From: Flavobacteriales bacterium CG_4_9_14_3_um_filter_40_17
Lineage (GTDB): Bacteria; Bacteroidota; Bacteroidia; Flavobacteriales; Flavobacteriaceae
Assembly: GCA_002790195.1 (NCBI GenBank)
Contig: PFUR01000075.1
Coordinates: 43,365 to 107,364, forward strand
Length of the DNA stretch: 64,000 nt
Direction of reading: 5' to 3'
Part shown: in pieces, positions 1 through 9,115 of the stretch
Layout: each line of letters opens with the position of its first letter
How positions within the stretch are numbered: the stretch's first letter is position 1
The notes under the pieces: model-generated
What the model was told of the DNA's origin: nothing
What the model saw: the letters and a program-made list of their open reading frames with translations, nothing else
Databases searched by the model: none
Position numbers and translations under genes: made by a program

Positions 1-1132
1 TATTCCGAGCAATAACCACTTTTTGGATTTCAGAAGTTCCTTCTCCGATGGTACACAACTTGGAGTCGCGGTAAAATTTCTCTACCGGAAAGTCTTTGGT
101 AAATCCGTAACCACCAAATATCTGGACGGCATCCGAAGAAATAGACACACATATTTCAGAGGCAAAGAGTTTGCTCATGGCACTGAGTTTGGTCATTTTT
201 TCACCTTTATTCTTTAGAAATGCAGCCTTGTGCAACATGAGTTCGGCGGCCTCTATCTGTGTTGCCATGTCTGCCAACTTGAAAGAAATGGCTTGAAATT
301 GGTTGATGGGTTGACCGAATTGCTCTCTTTCCGAAGAATATTTTAAGGCTGCTTCATAGGCTCCTTTAGCAATCCCAAGGGAAAGCGCACCGATAGAAAT
401 CCGCCCGCCATCCAATATTTTCATCGATTGCACAAATCCATCGCCAATTTCGCCCAACACATTTTCAGCCGGGACAAAACAGTCGGAAAAAACCATTTCA
501 GCTGTTTCGGAGGCGCGCATACCTAACTTATTTTCTTTTTTGCCGGACGAAAACCCTTTTGTCCCTTTTTCGACCACAAAAGCAGTCATTCCGTGCGAAT
601 CTCCTTTCTCTCCAGTTCGGGCAATGACAACAGCTACATCGCCACTTTTGCCGTGTGTAATAAAATTTTTGGTCCCGTTCAACACCCAACCTCCATCTTT
701 TTTGATTGCTGTGGTATTCATCCCTCCGGCATCACTTCCTGTGCTGTGTTCAGTCAATCCCCACGCTCCCAACCACTCGCCGGATGCTAATTTGGGAATC
801 CATTTTTCAATTTGACTTTTGCTTCCAAAACTCAACACATGATTGGTGCAGAGCGAATTATGTGCTGCCACCGATAAACCGATAGACGGATCTACCTTTG
901 AAATTTCTTCGATAACGGCGATGTATTCATGATAACCTAAACCGGAGCCACCCAGGCTTTCAGGCACCAGAATACCCATAAATCCCATTTTTCCAAGTTC
1001 AACAAAAAGTCCTCTCGGAAAATGTTGGCTTTCATCCCATTCCATAACATGCGGAAGAATGTGTTGTTGAGCAAAATCTTTGGCTGAACCAGCAACTAAA
1101 GTTTGGGTCTCATTGTATTCAAAATTCATCAT
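1..1132 (-). CDS. Acyl-CoA dehydrogenase (3' end cut by window edge)
   Basis: A FAD-dependent acyl-CoA dehydrogenase, which introduces the alpha-beta double bond in acyl-CoA during fatty-acid or branched-chain amino-acid oxidation in the cytoplasm. The reading frame runs from an ATG pair at 1132/1129 to the left edge with no stop; about 377 codons are visible, so only a few C-terminal residues are missing from a family normally about 380 long. Visible motifs are the flavin/substrate segment [14 protein letters not shown] in the middle and, near the end, [17 protein letters not shown], whose EGT glutamate matches the catalytic base of medium-chain type enzymes. It begins 4 bases after the stop of the helix-hairpin-helix gene, so the two are probably co-transcribed. 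The acyl chain specificity cannot be read from sequence. Confidence 0.93.
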   Translation of the reverse strand, partial: MMNFEYNETQTLVAGSAKDFAQQHILPHVMEWDESQHFPRGLFVELGKMGFMGILVPESLGGSGLGYHEYIAVIEEISKVDPSIGLSVAAHNSLCTNHVLSFGSKSQIEKWIPKLASGEWLGAWGLTEHSTGSDAGGMNTTAIKKDGGWVLNGTKNFITHGKSGDVAVVIARTGEKGDSHGMTAFVVEKGTKGFSSGKKENKLGMRASETAEMVFSDCFVPAENVLGEIGDGFVQSMKILDGGRISIGALSLGIAKGAYEAALKYSSEREQFGQPINQFQAISFKLADMATQIEAAELMLHKAAFLKNKGEKMTKLSAMSKLFASEICVSISSDAVQIFGGYGFTKDFPVEKFYRDSKLCTIGEGTSEIQKVVIARN

Positions 1133-1136
1133 AAAA

Positions 1137-2045
1137 TCACAATTTTTTTAGGTACAAATATAAGGCAATTGAGGGAAGTCGATTGGCCGGGAAATCTTCA
1201 ATTTTTGTTAATTCTTCTAAACTTTTAAATGAGCCGTTGGCACGCTTGTAATCCAAAATTTTAGTTGCGAGCTGACCGTTGATATAGGCAATCGACCGCA
1301 GTTGGTCGTATGTTGCTTCATTTAATTCTATTGGTTCGATTGCCGGTGTTGATAAAATCGTAAATTTTTCTAAGGTTTTCTGCACAACAACAGAATCCAA
1401 ACCATAGACATCATACAATTGTTCATCTACTAAAAAACCACCCAAACGGTTTCTAAAACTGATAATACGTTTCGACAATTTATCTCCTATTCCGTTTATT
1501 TTTTTTAATTGTTCTACATCAACGGTATTCAAATCTTCTTTCTTAGACGACTTTTCAGCGGTGTCTTTTTCATACTGAGGGGAAGTTGAATTGAAACTTG
1601 AATTCTTTTTCACCCAATCAGGAAACTTAAATGACGGGCTGACAGCCTCAAATAAGGAATCTGAAATTTGAGTTACCACTTGGAATTCTTTGGCAGAATT
1701 TACAAACTTCCCCTGATTTCTATAAGCGTGAAGCCGATCAATTTCGGCTACGGACATCCCAATCAAATACCCTTTGTAGTCGGTTATATAATTGGGATTG
1801 AAAGGGTAAATGGTGTCTTTCGGAGTTTCAGCAGATTTTAAGGAATCTATTTTTTTTTGAATCAACAGTAGATTTTCGGCAGCCATTAAATCCGTTTTGA
1901 TATCGGCTTGTGCCTTTATCCGGAAAAAGATTATTTGCATAACCACAATAAGTGCGGCCAAAATCAAAAGACCTCTTCTTTGGTGTTTGTTAAACGACAA
2001 AAACTGCTCTTTTTTCAGAAATGACATACCACGGTCATATTGCAA
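1137..2045 (-). CDS. Helix-hairpin-helix protein, ComEA-like
   Basis: A membrane-anchored DNA-binding-type protein of 302 residues. A hydrophobic segment (about residues 24-41) follows a short basic N terminus, so the rest should lie outside the inner membrane. Three helix-hairpin-helix-like units follow: around 85-135 ([10 protein letters not shown]), 173-215 ([12 protein letters not shown], the clearest GIG hairpin) and 238-285 ([14 protein letters not shown]). ComEA-type proteins bind incoming DNA in natural transformation, but Bacteroidota carry many such paralogues of unknown role and no other competence gene is here. An ATG at 2027 (MSFLKKEQF) is an equally good start; 2045 lies 5 bases after the stop of the MetS-like gene, so tight packing favours it slightly. 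Confidence 0.85.
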   Translation of the reverse strand: MQYDRGMSFLKKEQFLSFNKHQRRGLLILAALIVVMQIIFFRIKAQADIKTDLMAAENLLLIQKKIDSLKSAETPKDTIYPFNPNYITDYKGYLIGMSVAEIDRLHAYRNQGKFVNSAKEFQVVTQISDSLFEAVSPSFKFPDWVKKNSSFNSTSPQYEKDTAEKSSKKEDLNTVDVEQLKKINGIGDKLSKRIISFRNRLGGFLVDEQLYDVYGLDSVVVQKTLEKFTILSTPAIEPIELNEATYDQLRSIAYINGQLATKILDYKRANGSFKSLEELTKIEDFPANRLPSIALYLYLKKL

Positions 2046-2050
2046 ATTGC

Positions 2051-2194
2051 CTATCTCGGTTCGTCGTCGTTTTCCGAGTAGGAATCTGGTTCGTCTTTCG
2101 GCGGCATGGTCAATACTTTATAGAAAAAGTAGGCTGTAATGGAAATGACTGTTCCCTGAGCCAAAATCATGGTAATTAGTGCGCTTGTGTTCAT
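2051..2194 (-). CDS. MetS-like small subunit of NSS transporter (47 aa)
   Basis: A very short gene read directly from the minus strand: ATG at 2194, TAG at 2051-2053, 47 residues. It starts MNTSALITMILAQG, continues with one hydrophobic helix (about residues 5-27, ending AYFFYKV) and ends in a very acidic tail (DEPDSYSENDDEPR). Its ATG overlaps the TGA of the upstream NSS transporter gene by four bases (ATGA), the usual sign of translational coupling. Known biology: the Corynebacterium methionine/alanine importer MetPS consists of an NSS protein plus a roughly 60-residue single-helix MetS subunit encoded immediately downstream. Size, topology and position match that family; the substrate here is inferred, not shown. 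Confidence 0.8.
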   Translation of the reverse strand: MNTSALITMILAQGTVISITAYFFYKVLTMPPKDEPDSYSENDDEPR

Positions 2195-3861
2195 AGTGTT
2201 GCCCTCCCTTCTTTTCTGCGTTTAAGAAATGCCAAATAAACGATGCCGGAAATAAATAAGAACAGCCCCAGCAACATGAATCTAGCCAATGACATAAAGA
2301 ATTTTTTATCGCGTAATTTTTCTAATTCGACTGCATCAGTAGCAACCTCTATTTGTTGGTTGAGACCTGTAAACGCTAACTGATTGACAATTGAAGAATT
2401 ATCTAATGTCCATCCATTCCCGTTGAATAGAGAATGTAAATTTCCTGACCAATCGTTGTCCAAAGGAGTAAATAAGGCACCCAAAAACACGATTAGAAGC
2501 AAAGTCGGGGTGATGTATTTGATGATAAATTTATAAATATTGGGAATTTTGATGTCGGCTCCTTCGTTGATTTCCCGCCATCCTTTGTCAATTCCGAATA
2601 TCCAAGAAAAGACAATTGTTTCGAGCAAAGCAAAAACAACTAAACTTACCGTCGCTGCCCAATAGTCATATTCATCAAACACACCTTGATTGTAGAAGAA
2701 AACCGTCGGAAGCCCCATCACGAGTGCCAAGGCTCCAAAAGACCAAGCCGCTTTGTTCCTTCCCCAGTCGAATTCGTCCCGCATAAAGCCCATCCAAGGC
2801 GTTCCCATGGCTAAAGATGAAGTGATTCCGGCAAAAAACAAAAGACCAAACCAAAATAATCCGGCCAAAGCGGCCAGAACTGTTCCCCATTGTTGGAAGA
2901 GATAGGGCATGGTTTGAAAAGCCATTCCAAAACCTGCGTTCTTCATAACCCAATCTAAGCCCAAGTAACCTGCTGCAATTGGAATCACAATGGCACTACC
3001 CAAAACAACTTCGACAAACTCATTCATAAAACCGGCTGAGACTGAGTTGAGTGCCACATCGTCCTTAGATTTAAGGTAAGCCGCGTAACAATGAATGGTT
3101 CCCATACCTACAGAAAGGGTGAAAAAAATCTGTCCGGCAGCTGCCAGCCAAACTTTCGGGTTGGTCAACGAGTCAAACTGTGGTGTCCATAAAAAATTGA
3201 TTCCATCCCAGGCATTTGCATCGGGAAATACGTCAGATGCACCACTTGTGCCAAGCGTCAAACCTCTAATTGCGAGAATTAGACCGAATAAAATAAGCAA
3301 AGGCATCCCTATTTTAGCCACTTTTTCAATCCCACCTAAGCCTTTAGAAAGGATAAATGTATTGATAGCCAAACATACAATATAAAAAATGACTGCTTCA
3401 TACGGGATTCCTGTAGTTGAAACGCCTACGGTCACATAAGTATTAAAAAAATTGGCAACTTCACCTTGCGAAAGCCCGTTAAAAGTTCCAACCAAAGAAT
3501 GATAGACATAGGACATCGTCCAAGATTCAATATAACAATAGTAGGAAACAACGGCAACATTGGTGAAAATTCCAAAAACTCCAATATACTTCCAAACCCG
3601 GCCTTTGGCCATGGTGTCTAATATATAAGGTGTACTGTGGTTGCCTGTTTTGCCGCCGTAGCGGCCGGAAGACCACTCGATGAAAAGTAATGGAATTCCC
3701 ATTATCAGAAAACAAACCAAATAAGGGATGATGAAGGCACCTCCTCCGTTTTGTACCGCCTGAACCGGAAATCTTAAAAAATTACCGAGCCCGACTGCGT
3801 TGCCCGCCATTGCCAAAATGAGGCCTACACGCGAACCCCAAGATTCTGCTTTTTGTGACAT
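2191..3861 (-). CDS. Sodium-dependent transporter, NSS/SNF family (MetP-like)
   Basis: A 556-residue secondary transporter of the neurotransmitter:sodium symporter family, expected to import an amino acid together with Na+. The signature first helix is clear (residues about 15-35, GNAVGLGNFLRFP, with the unwound glycine-rich stretch that binds sodium and substrate), as is the helix-6 region (GQIFFTLSVGMG). About 11-12 hydrophobic segments are visible. The C-terminal part holds an insertion of about 70 residues before the last helix. Overlap with the MetS-like gene supports a two-component MetPS-type methionine/alanine importer. A TAnnTTTG box lies 27 bases upstream of the ATG. Confidence 0.93.
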   Translation of the reverse strand: MSQKAESWGSRVGLILAMAGNAVGLGNFLRFPVQAVQNGGGAFIIPYLVCFLIMGIPLLFIEWSSGRYGGKTGNHSTPYILDTMAKGRVWKYIGVFGIFTNVAVVSYYCYIESWTMSYVYHSLVGTFNGLSQGEVANFFNTYVTVGVSTTGIPYEAVIFYIVCLAINTFILSKGLGGIEKVAKIGMPLLILFGLILAIRGLTLGTSGASDVFPDANAWDGINFLWTPQFDSLTNPKVWLAAAGQIFFTLSVGMGTIHCYAAYLKSKDDVALNSVSAGFMNEFVEVVLGSAIVIPIAAGYLGLDWVMKNAGFGMAFQTMPYLFQQWGTVLAALAGLFWFGLLFFAGITSSLAMGTPWMGFMRDEFDWGRNKAAWSFGALALVMGLPTVFFYNQGVFDEYDYWAATVSLVVFALLETIVFSWIFGIDKGWREINEGADIKIPNIYKFIIKYITPTLLLIVFLGALFTPLDNDWSGNLHSLFNGNGWTLDNSSIVNQLAFTGLNQQIEVATDAVELEKLRDKKFFMSLARFMLLGLFLFISGIVYLAFLKRRKEGRATL

Positions 3862-3887
3862 AAAGTTGATTTTGTTTTAAAAACTTT

Positions 3888-3895
3888 CAAATATA
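3888..3895 (-). promoter_or_regulatory. Candidate -7 box for the NSS transporter
   Basis: On the minus strand this reads TATATTTG, a full match to the Bacteroidota -7 consensus TAnnTTTG, 27 bases upstream of the transporter ATG. No TTG sits at the usual -33 spacing, so the match rests on one box. Confidence 0.4.
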
Positions 3896-4253
3896 AAAAA
3901 ATGGTTTAATTATTCTTTAATTAATGTTATTAATAAAACTTTTTATCTTCAAAATTAAAATATTCATCCGCTCACCGAATATTCAAATTCATGTTTTACA
4001 GTCATTAAGCATGGAGAATAAAAAAAACAAACCCCTTGGTTGTAAATCCAATCAAACGTTAAATAGTTAACTGATTTTAACTATCGAAAGAAACTTAATG
4101 ATTTGAAAATTGAAATCCAAAAGGTGGATTATACCCTTTACAATTATTTTTTATACCAAAATAAAATTTTATCAATAGTAAATGCCAACAGAACATAAAA
4201 ACAGTCCAATGTAGCAATCGCTAAGATTGGGTTTTATGGATATCTGAACTGTG
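3896..4253. other. AT-rich intergenic stretch without a gene
   Basis: About 360 bases between the divergently oriented regulatory region of the NSS transporter and the end of the PspC gene. No open frame of note on either strand. The only structure seen is a 7-base inverted repeat (TAGTTAA at 4064-4070 with TTAACTA at 4077-4083, 6-base loop), without a T-run that would make it a terminator. Confidence 0.5.
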
Positions 4254-4481
4254 TTACAAATCAAAAACTGAACTGCGTTTGGTATAAACAAGGTCTTTCA
4301 ATTTCAACAAAAAAGCCAAGGTCAAATACACTGCAAACCACAGGCCGACCGTGGCAAAAGACAGGTAAATAAAGAAAAGCCGGACATTTTTAGCTCGCAT
4401 CCCAATTTTATCTGCCACTCGAGATGCTACTTCAAAACCGTGCCTCTCAAAAAAACTCCGAATGTTGTATATAAAACGCAT
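4254..4481 (-). CDS. PspC-domain small membrane protein
   Basis: A 75-residue protein made almost entirely of one PspC-type domain. The N-terminal half is amphipathic and basic (FFERHGFEVASRVADKIGM), followed by AKNVRLFFIY and a hydrophobic hairpin (about residues 35-62) and a short tail. PspC proteins in proteobacteria sense envelope stress with PspB and activate the phage-shock response; in Flavobacteriia short stand-alone versions of this length occur without psp genes, and none is present here. Probably monocistronic, with a good -7 box 20 bases upstream. Its role in this organism is unknown. Confidence 0.8.
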   Translation of the reverse strand: MRFIYNIRSFFERHGFEVASRVADKIGMRAKNVRLFFIYLSFATVGLWFAVYLTLAFLLKLKDLVYTKRSSVFDL

Positions 4482-4500
4482 TGAACACTTTTTTCAAATT

Positions 4501-4508
4501 CAAATGTA
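4501..4508 (-). promoter_or_regulatory. Candidate -7 box for the PspC gene
   Basis: Minus-strand reading TACATTTG fits the Bacteroidota TAnnTTTG box, 20 bases upstream of the PspC ATG. No clear -33 TTG. Confidence 0.4.
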
Positions 4509-4588
4509 ACAAAAAAAGCCACCTTTTGGGGTAACTTTTTAAATCCTTTTTTAAGGACGAATTTTAGGATTTATTCCCTTTTATTTTA

Positions 4589-4596
4589 TATTTTTG
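4589..4596 (+). promoter_or_regulatory. Candidate -7 box for the lectin-like T9SS cargo operon
   Basis: TATTTTTG matches TAnnTTTG and ends 26 bases before the GTG start at 4623. A -33 TTG at the right distance is not visible. Confidence 0.35.
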
Positions 4597-4622
4597 AAAC
4601 CCTTTCATTTATTAGCCAAATA

Positions 4623-6347
4623 GTGTTTTCAAAAAAAATATTTCTCGCAATTGCTGTCTTTTTTTGTTTCCTGACAGATGGATATTCTCAACTCGATTTC
4701 ACACCTACCTTCCCACTTGACCCTGCCCAGTGGCAAATAGGTGGCGCGGCGCAATTGGTTGATTTGGATGGGCAGAACGGCAATGACGAAATCGAGTTGG
4801 TTGGATCTAATTTATTTGAAAGTGGCTTTTTGTTTTTTAACAATCCGGTCAACCTGAATGTTTGCAATGCCTGGCAAGTAGATTTCGATTTCAGGATTTG
4901 GAGTACCACTTCCGTGAGTGGAGCCGATGGTTTTGCTTTTGCATTTTTAGAGCAATTTCCGTCCGGGTTTGTCAGTGGCGGCGGTTTGGGCATTCCCAAC
5001 GCTTCCAACACCCGAGGCGTAATTGTGGGGTTTGACACTTTTGACAATTGCCATGACCGGCTTTCCAACCAACATGACAATCCCGAAATTCAAATCCGGG
5101 AAGTAGATGTCGCCAACGGGCTTTCATACGACGAGAACTGCTCAACACCCACCCGGCAATCAACCCCGACTACCCGGAAATTAGGTATTGGAAATCTTTC
5201 AACAGACAACTTAATCCTTCGCTCAACCAATTATCGGCACGCACGCATCGTTTTTGAAAACCAACGGATTAGCGTTTTTGTGGATGTGCAAAACAACGGG
5301 GTATTGCAACAAGTTATCGATCCGGTAGCCCTGACACGAAGCCTCAATTTTTCAGGATTTTTCGGTTTTACGGCAGCGACCGGAAGTTGGGTTGACAGTC
5401 ACGCGATCAAAAACATCAACATCAGCATCACCCGGCAAGACACCAACATCGCATCGGAAGTACTCCAATGCGACAACAATCCGGTCATTTTGGATGGGAA
5501 ACCCGGCTTCGACACCTATGCTTGGCGAGATGCTCAAGGCAATCCACTCGGAAACACCCAAACCATCACCGTAAATAACCCAAGTGTTTTTATTGTCGAA
5601 AAAACTTCGCTTTGTGGCACAGAAACCGAAACCATCACGGTTGTGCCCAACGATATACAAATTACCGGGTTTGATGAACAATCGCTTTGCGGGTTGCAAA
5701 CAATTACCTTGAATGTCAGTGGTGGCGAGTCACCTTATGCCTATTCCATCGATGGTTTTCAAACTTCACAAAGCAGCTCGTCCTTCGATTTTACCCAAAG
5801 TGGTTTTGTACAATTTTCTGTCCGGGATGCCACCGGCTGTGTGCGGACACAAAACATTCCCGTTTTGATTCCAGATCCTTTACAAGTTAATCTGAGAACC
5901 ATCAATGCCAACCAGATACAGGCATTTGTAACAGCAGGGACACCGCCTTTTACTTTTTCGTTTAATGGCGGCCAAGCCGCAAGTTCGAGCCGGTTTACGG
6001 TTCAGCGAAGTGGGACTTATACCGTTTTGGTGACGGATGCCGTTGGTTGTACCGCCGAAGCAACCATTTTTTTTGCCTGTGACCCGCTGAAAGTAGCCAA
6101 CTTTTTTACACCCAACGGCGACGGCATCAACGATTATTGGTATCCGACCGGTTTGGGCTGTACGCCTGATTTGGAAGTGGAAATTTACGATAGATTCGGA
6201 AGAGAATTGGCTAAATTCAGAGGTATTGTCAACGGTTGGAACGGAACTTTTAACGGGCAAGATATGCCGGGAACGGATTATTGGTACAAAATAAACACCG
6301 GTATCGGCGATGCCCCGATTGTCGGGCATTTTAATTTGTACCGATGA
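4623..6347 (+). CDS. T9SS type B cargo with L-type lectin-like domain
   Basis: A 574-residue exported protein starting at GTG. Residues 1-22 form a signal peptide (ends GYSQ). Residues about 25-270 resemble an L-type (legume-like) lectin sandwich, with the run DGFAFAFLEQFPSG, a glycine-rich turn and GVIVGFDTFDN typical of the carbohydrate- and metal-binding face. Then come two SprB/Ig-like repeats (about 350-420 and 420-490, each with GGESPYAYS or GTPPFTFS type cores). The end is a gliding-motility-associated C-terminal domain (FFTPNGDGINDYW, finishing FNLYR), the type B sorting signal for the type IX secretion system. It is thus probably a surface-bound sugar-binding protein. Its TGA overlaps the ATG of the PorP/SprF gene. 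Confidence 0.85.
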   Translation: MFSKKIFLAIAVFFCFLTDGYSQLDFTPTFPLDPAQWQIGGAAQLVDLDGQNGNDEIELVGSNLFESGFLFFNNPVNLNVCNAWQVDFDFRIWSTTSVSGADGFAFAFLEQFPSGFVSGGGLGIPNASNTRGVIVGFDTFDNCHDRLSNQHDNPEIQIREVDVANGLSYDENCSTPTRQSTPTTRKLGIGNLSTDNLILRSTNYRHARIVFENQRISVFVDVQNNGVLQQVIDPVALTRSLNFSGFFGFTAATGSWVDSHAIKNINISITRQDTNIASEVLQCDNNPVILDGKPGFDTYAWRDAQGNPLGNTQTITVNNPSVFIVEKTSLCGTETETITVVPNDIQITGFDEQSLCGLQTITLNVSGGESPYAYSIDGFQTSQSSSSFDFTQSGFVQFSVRDATGCVRTQNIPVLIPDPLQVNLRTINANQIQAFVTAGTPPFTFSFNGGQAASSSRFTVQRSGTYTVLVTDAVGCTAEATIFFACDPLKVANFFTPNGDGINDYWYPTGLGCTPDLEVEIYDRFGRELAKFRGIVNGWNGTFNGQDMPGTDYWYKINTGIGDAPIVGHFNLYR

Positions 6348-7309
6348 AAAAATTTTACTGGCTTATCGGGATTTGCTGTCTTACATTTTATGTGAACGGG
6401 CAGAACATTCCTTCTCCTACGCTCTATCTCGCAGACAATCAGTATCTAATTTCCCCGGCTTGGGCAGGCATCGGCGACAGCTATAAAATACGAACCCTCG
6501 GACAGTGGCAATGGCTCGATGTGCAAGATGCGCCCCGGACTTATTTTGTGTCTGTCAATGGCAGGCTTTCCGGCAAAACAGGTTTTGGTGTGTTGCTTTC
6601 GGATGATGAAAACGGGTTTACCTCCATCCGTTCGGCGACTTTTTCATTGGCATATCACTTAATCTTGGATGCCGATAAATATCGATTTTTGTCGTTTGGG
6701 ATGTCCTATCGGTTTTCAAATTTTAATGTGGATACATCCAGTTTTTCGGGCGGGCAACCCGATCCGGCGATTGGTGGAGACCGGAGTTTGGACGAATCTA
6801 ACTTTGATTTTGGGCTTTTGTACCGGGCAAACGGATTTTTTCTCAATTTGAGTTTTACGGATATCATCAACCGAAGCGAGGCAGAATTTACGGCACGAGA
6901 ACCTTTGAGCATCAGCAAGATAAATGTATATGCCGGTTACGAATTTGATTTGGCAAGTACCCGCACAGGTTATCTCGTGGCCGAACCGAGTGTCAATTAT
7001 CACTATTTCTCCGCCGACGGCCGTTCGGAAACCGATTTCAACCTGAAAATCACGCAAGAAGAAAGAGATTTTTCCTATTGGGGTGGGCTTACTTTCCGGA
7101 TAGAAACCGACGAGAGCAATCCGCAGTTGTTGTCTTTGACACCCATGATGGGATTGAAATACAGAAACTTTACCTTCGGCTATGGGTATCAAACTTTTTT
7201 TACTGAAACTTCTGCTTTTAACAACAATACTCATTTGTTGAGTCTTGGTTATGACTTCGGCGGAGCGGAAAGCAACTGCATTTGTACCCAAGTGAGAGGG
7301 ATAAAATAA
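6344..7309 (+). CDS. PorP/SprF-family type IX secretion outer membrane protein
   Basis: A 321-residue outer-membrane beta-barrel of the PorP/SprF family. The N terminus is a signal peptide (about 1-19, ending VNGQ), followed by the family's conserved start of the barrel (LYLADNQYLISPAWAGIG) and many alternating beta-strand segments to the C terminus. Members of this family capture or anchor type B type IX cargo at the outer membrane and are usually encoded just downstream of their cargo. The ATGA overlap with the lectin-like cargo gene fits exactly: this is very likely the dedicated partner of that protein. The last residues contain a CIC motif not typical of the barrel. Confidence 0.9.
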   Translation: MKKFYWLIGICCLTFYVNGQNIPSPTLYLADNQYLISPAWAGIGDSYKIRTLGQWQWLDVQDAPRTYFVSVNGRLSGKTGFGVLLSDDENGFTSIRSATFSLAYHLILDADKYRFLSFGMSYRFSNFNVDTSSFSGGQPDPAIGGDRSLDESNFDFGLLYRANGFFLNLSFTDIINRSEAEFTAREPLSISKINVYAGYEFDLASTRTGYLVAEPSVNYHYFSADGRSETDFNLKITQEERDFSYWGGLTFRIETDESNPQLLSLTPMMGLKYRNFTFGYGYQTFFTETSAFNNNTHLLSLGYDFGGAESNCICTQVRGIK

Positions 7310-7416
7310 CAATTGTCAACAATTTCTGTCAAGTTGTTATAAAATCTGTTGGTTTGTAGTGGTGTATTTTAAAATATTCTGATACTTTTACGAAATTAAT
7401 AACTAAAACGTTTGAA

Positions 7417-9000
7417 ATGGGAATCATATCATTTGTAGGCTTCACTTTATTGGTGGCATTGATTGCTTGGTGGTCAACTCGAAAAACCAATGAAAGCACT
7501 TCCGATGGCTACTTTCTGGGAGGAAGAAGCCTGACAGCTGGCGTTATCGCCGGCTCACTCTTGCTTACCAACTTATCAACTGAACAAATTGTCGGGCTCA
7601 ACGGTCAAGCTTATACCGAAGGGATTTTGGTTATGGCGTGGGAAACCTTGGCGGCTATTGCCATAGTCTTGACTGCTCTGTTCTTGCTTCCCCGCTATCT
7701 CAAAGGTGGCCTGACTACTGTCCCGCAATTTCTTGAAAAAAGATTTGACCGGTTTACCAAAACACTTACCTCCGGGCTTTTCTTGAGCGGATATGTTGTG
7801 GTGCTTTTGCCAATTGTGCTTTATTCAGGTGCTCTGGCCATCAATACCATGTTTAATATTCCAAAATTGTTGAACGTTTCTGATACGACCGCACTCTGGA
7901 TTATGGTTTGGTCTATTGGAATTGTAGGCTCCATCTACGCAATTTTCGGCGGGTTGAAAGCGGTCGCCGTTTCTGATACAGTCAATGCCATCGGCCTATT
8001 GATAGGCGGTTTATTGATTCCTATTTACGGTTTGTACAAAATCGGTGAAGGAAGTATCATTGACGGTTTTGACACCTTGATGGAATCTCATCCCGAGAAA
8101 TTTGATGCCATCGGCGACAGCCACGCGACCGTCCCATTCGCTACTATTTTTACCGGTATGATGTTGGTGCAGCTATTTTATTGGGGCACCAACCAAGCCA
8201 TCATCCAACGGGCTTTGGCAGCCAAAAACCTCAAGGAAGGCCAAAAAGGTTTGATGCTGGCAGCTTTCATTAAAATTTTGGGGCCGATTATCGTGGTTTT
8301 ACCGGGTATCATCGCCTTTCACATGTTTGGAAACTTAGAGAACCCCGATCAGGCCTATCCGACCTTGGTCAACGCCGTGTTGCCGAAAGTTTGGCTCGGG
8401 TTTTTTGCCGCCGTTCTCTTCGGCGCTATTTTGAGTTCGTTTAACAGCGCGCTCAACAGCTCGGTAACTCTTTTCGGAATCGATATTTACAAAGAATACT
8501 TTAACAGGGAAGCCAGCGAACTCAGGGTAGTAAAAGCCGGAAAGTTATTTGGAGTCTTGTTGGCTTTGCTTTCTATGTTTATTGCTCCGCTGATTGCCAA
8601 TGCTCCACAAGGTTTGTTTGGCTATTTGCAAGAAGTAAACGGCTGCTACAACATCCCGATTCTCACCATCATCGTAGTGGGTTATTTGACCAAACGCGTA
8701 CCTGCCATTGCAGCGAAAGTAGCTTTGTTCTCAGGTGTTATTTTGTATAGCGTCAGTCAGTTTGTCTTAAAACCTTACGTATTCGGCAACGACAATTATC
8801 CGCATTTTCTCCATGTGATGGCCATCCTGTTTGTAGTCAACGTGTTGATTATGCTTATCATCGGCAAACTGTATCCCAACGAAGCGCCTTACGAACAAGC
8901 TTATACCAAGCAGGTTGATATTGTTCCTTGGAAACACGTGAAGTTGGTCGGAATAGGTATTTTGGTCATCGTAATTGGGGTTTATATCTATTTCTCCTAA
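7417..9000 (+). CDS. Sodium:solute symporter, SGLT-like (SSS family)
   Basis: A 527-residue sodium:solute symporter with about 14 hydrophobic helices. The region SDGYFLGGRSLTAG followed by NLSTEQIVGLNGQAY is the segment shared with bacterial SGLT-type sugar/Na+ symporters, and the C terminus ends in a single helix after EAPYEQAYTKQ, also as in SGLTs. Substrate is probably a hexose or another small polyol/sugar; the neighbouring glycosidases and sugar genes support this but do not fix it. It is its own transcription unit: a strong hairpin terminator follows the stop by about 25 bases. Confidence 0.9.
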   Translation: MGIISFVGFTLLVALIAWWSTRKTNESTSDGYFLGGRSLTAGVIAGSLLLTNLSTEQIVGLNGQAYTEGILVMAWETLAAIAIVLTALFLLPRYLKGGLTTVPQFLEKRFDRFTKTLTSGLFLSGYVVVLLPIVLYSGALAINTMFNIPKLLNVSDTTALWIMVWSIGIVGSIYAIFGGLKAVAVSDTVNAIGLLIGGLLIPIYGLYKIGEGSIIDGFDTLMESHPEKFDAIGDSHATVPFATIFTGMMLVQLFYWGTNQAIIQRALAAKNLKEGQKGLMLAAFIKILGPIIVVLPGIIAFHMFGNLENPDQAYPTLVNAVLPKVWLGFFAAVLFGAILSSFNSALNSSVTLFGIDIYKEYFNREASELRVVKAGKLFGVLLALLSMFIAPLIANAPQGLFGYLQEVNGCYNIPILTIIVVGYLTKRVPAIAAKVALFSGVILYSVSQFVLKPYVFGNDNYPHFLHVMAILFVVNVLIMLIIGKLYPNEAPYEQAYTKQVDIVPWKHVKLVGIGILVIVIGVYIYFS

Positions 9001-9024
9001 AAAAAGCCATTTGATACAATATCG

Positions 9025-9066
9025 AAAGGAACAGATTTTTTAAAAGAAAAAGCCTGTTCCTTTTTT
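9025..9066 (+). terminator. Intrinsic terminator after the SGLT-like symporter
   Basis: A 10-base perfect stem (AAAGGAACAG at 9025-9034, CTGTTCCTTT at 9054-9063) closed by an AT-rich loop that can itself pair, followed by a T-run. Confidence 0.85.
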
Positions 9067-9073
9067 CATTGCT

Positions 9074-9081
9074 TATATTTG
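9074..9081 (+). promoter_or_regulatory. Candidate -7 box for the EEP gene
   Basis: TATATTTG, a full TAnnTTTG match, sits directly after the preceding terminator and 34 bases before the ATG at 9116. No clear -33 TTG. Confidence 0.4.
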
Positions 9082-9115
9082 ATTATATTCATTACACAAA
9101 AGAATTTAAAAAAAC

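Noticed and set aside
1897-2139. Plus-strand frame of 80 codons
   Set aside because: Antisense to the helix-hairpin-helix gene and the MetS-like gene; no family features.
5880-6329. Minus-strand frame of 149 codons
   Set aside because: Antisense to the C-terminal sorting domain of the type B cargo; a shadow of strong codon bias.
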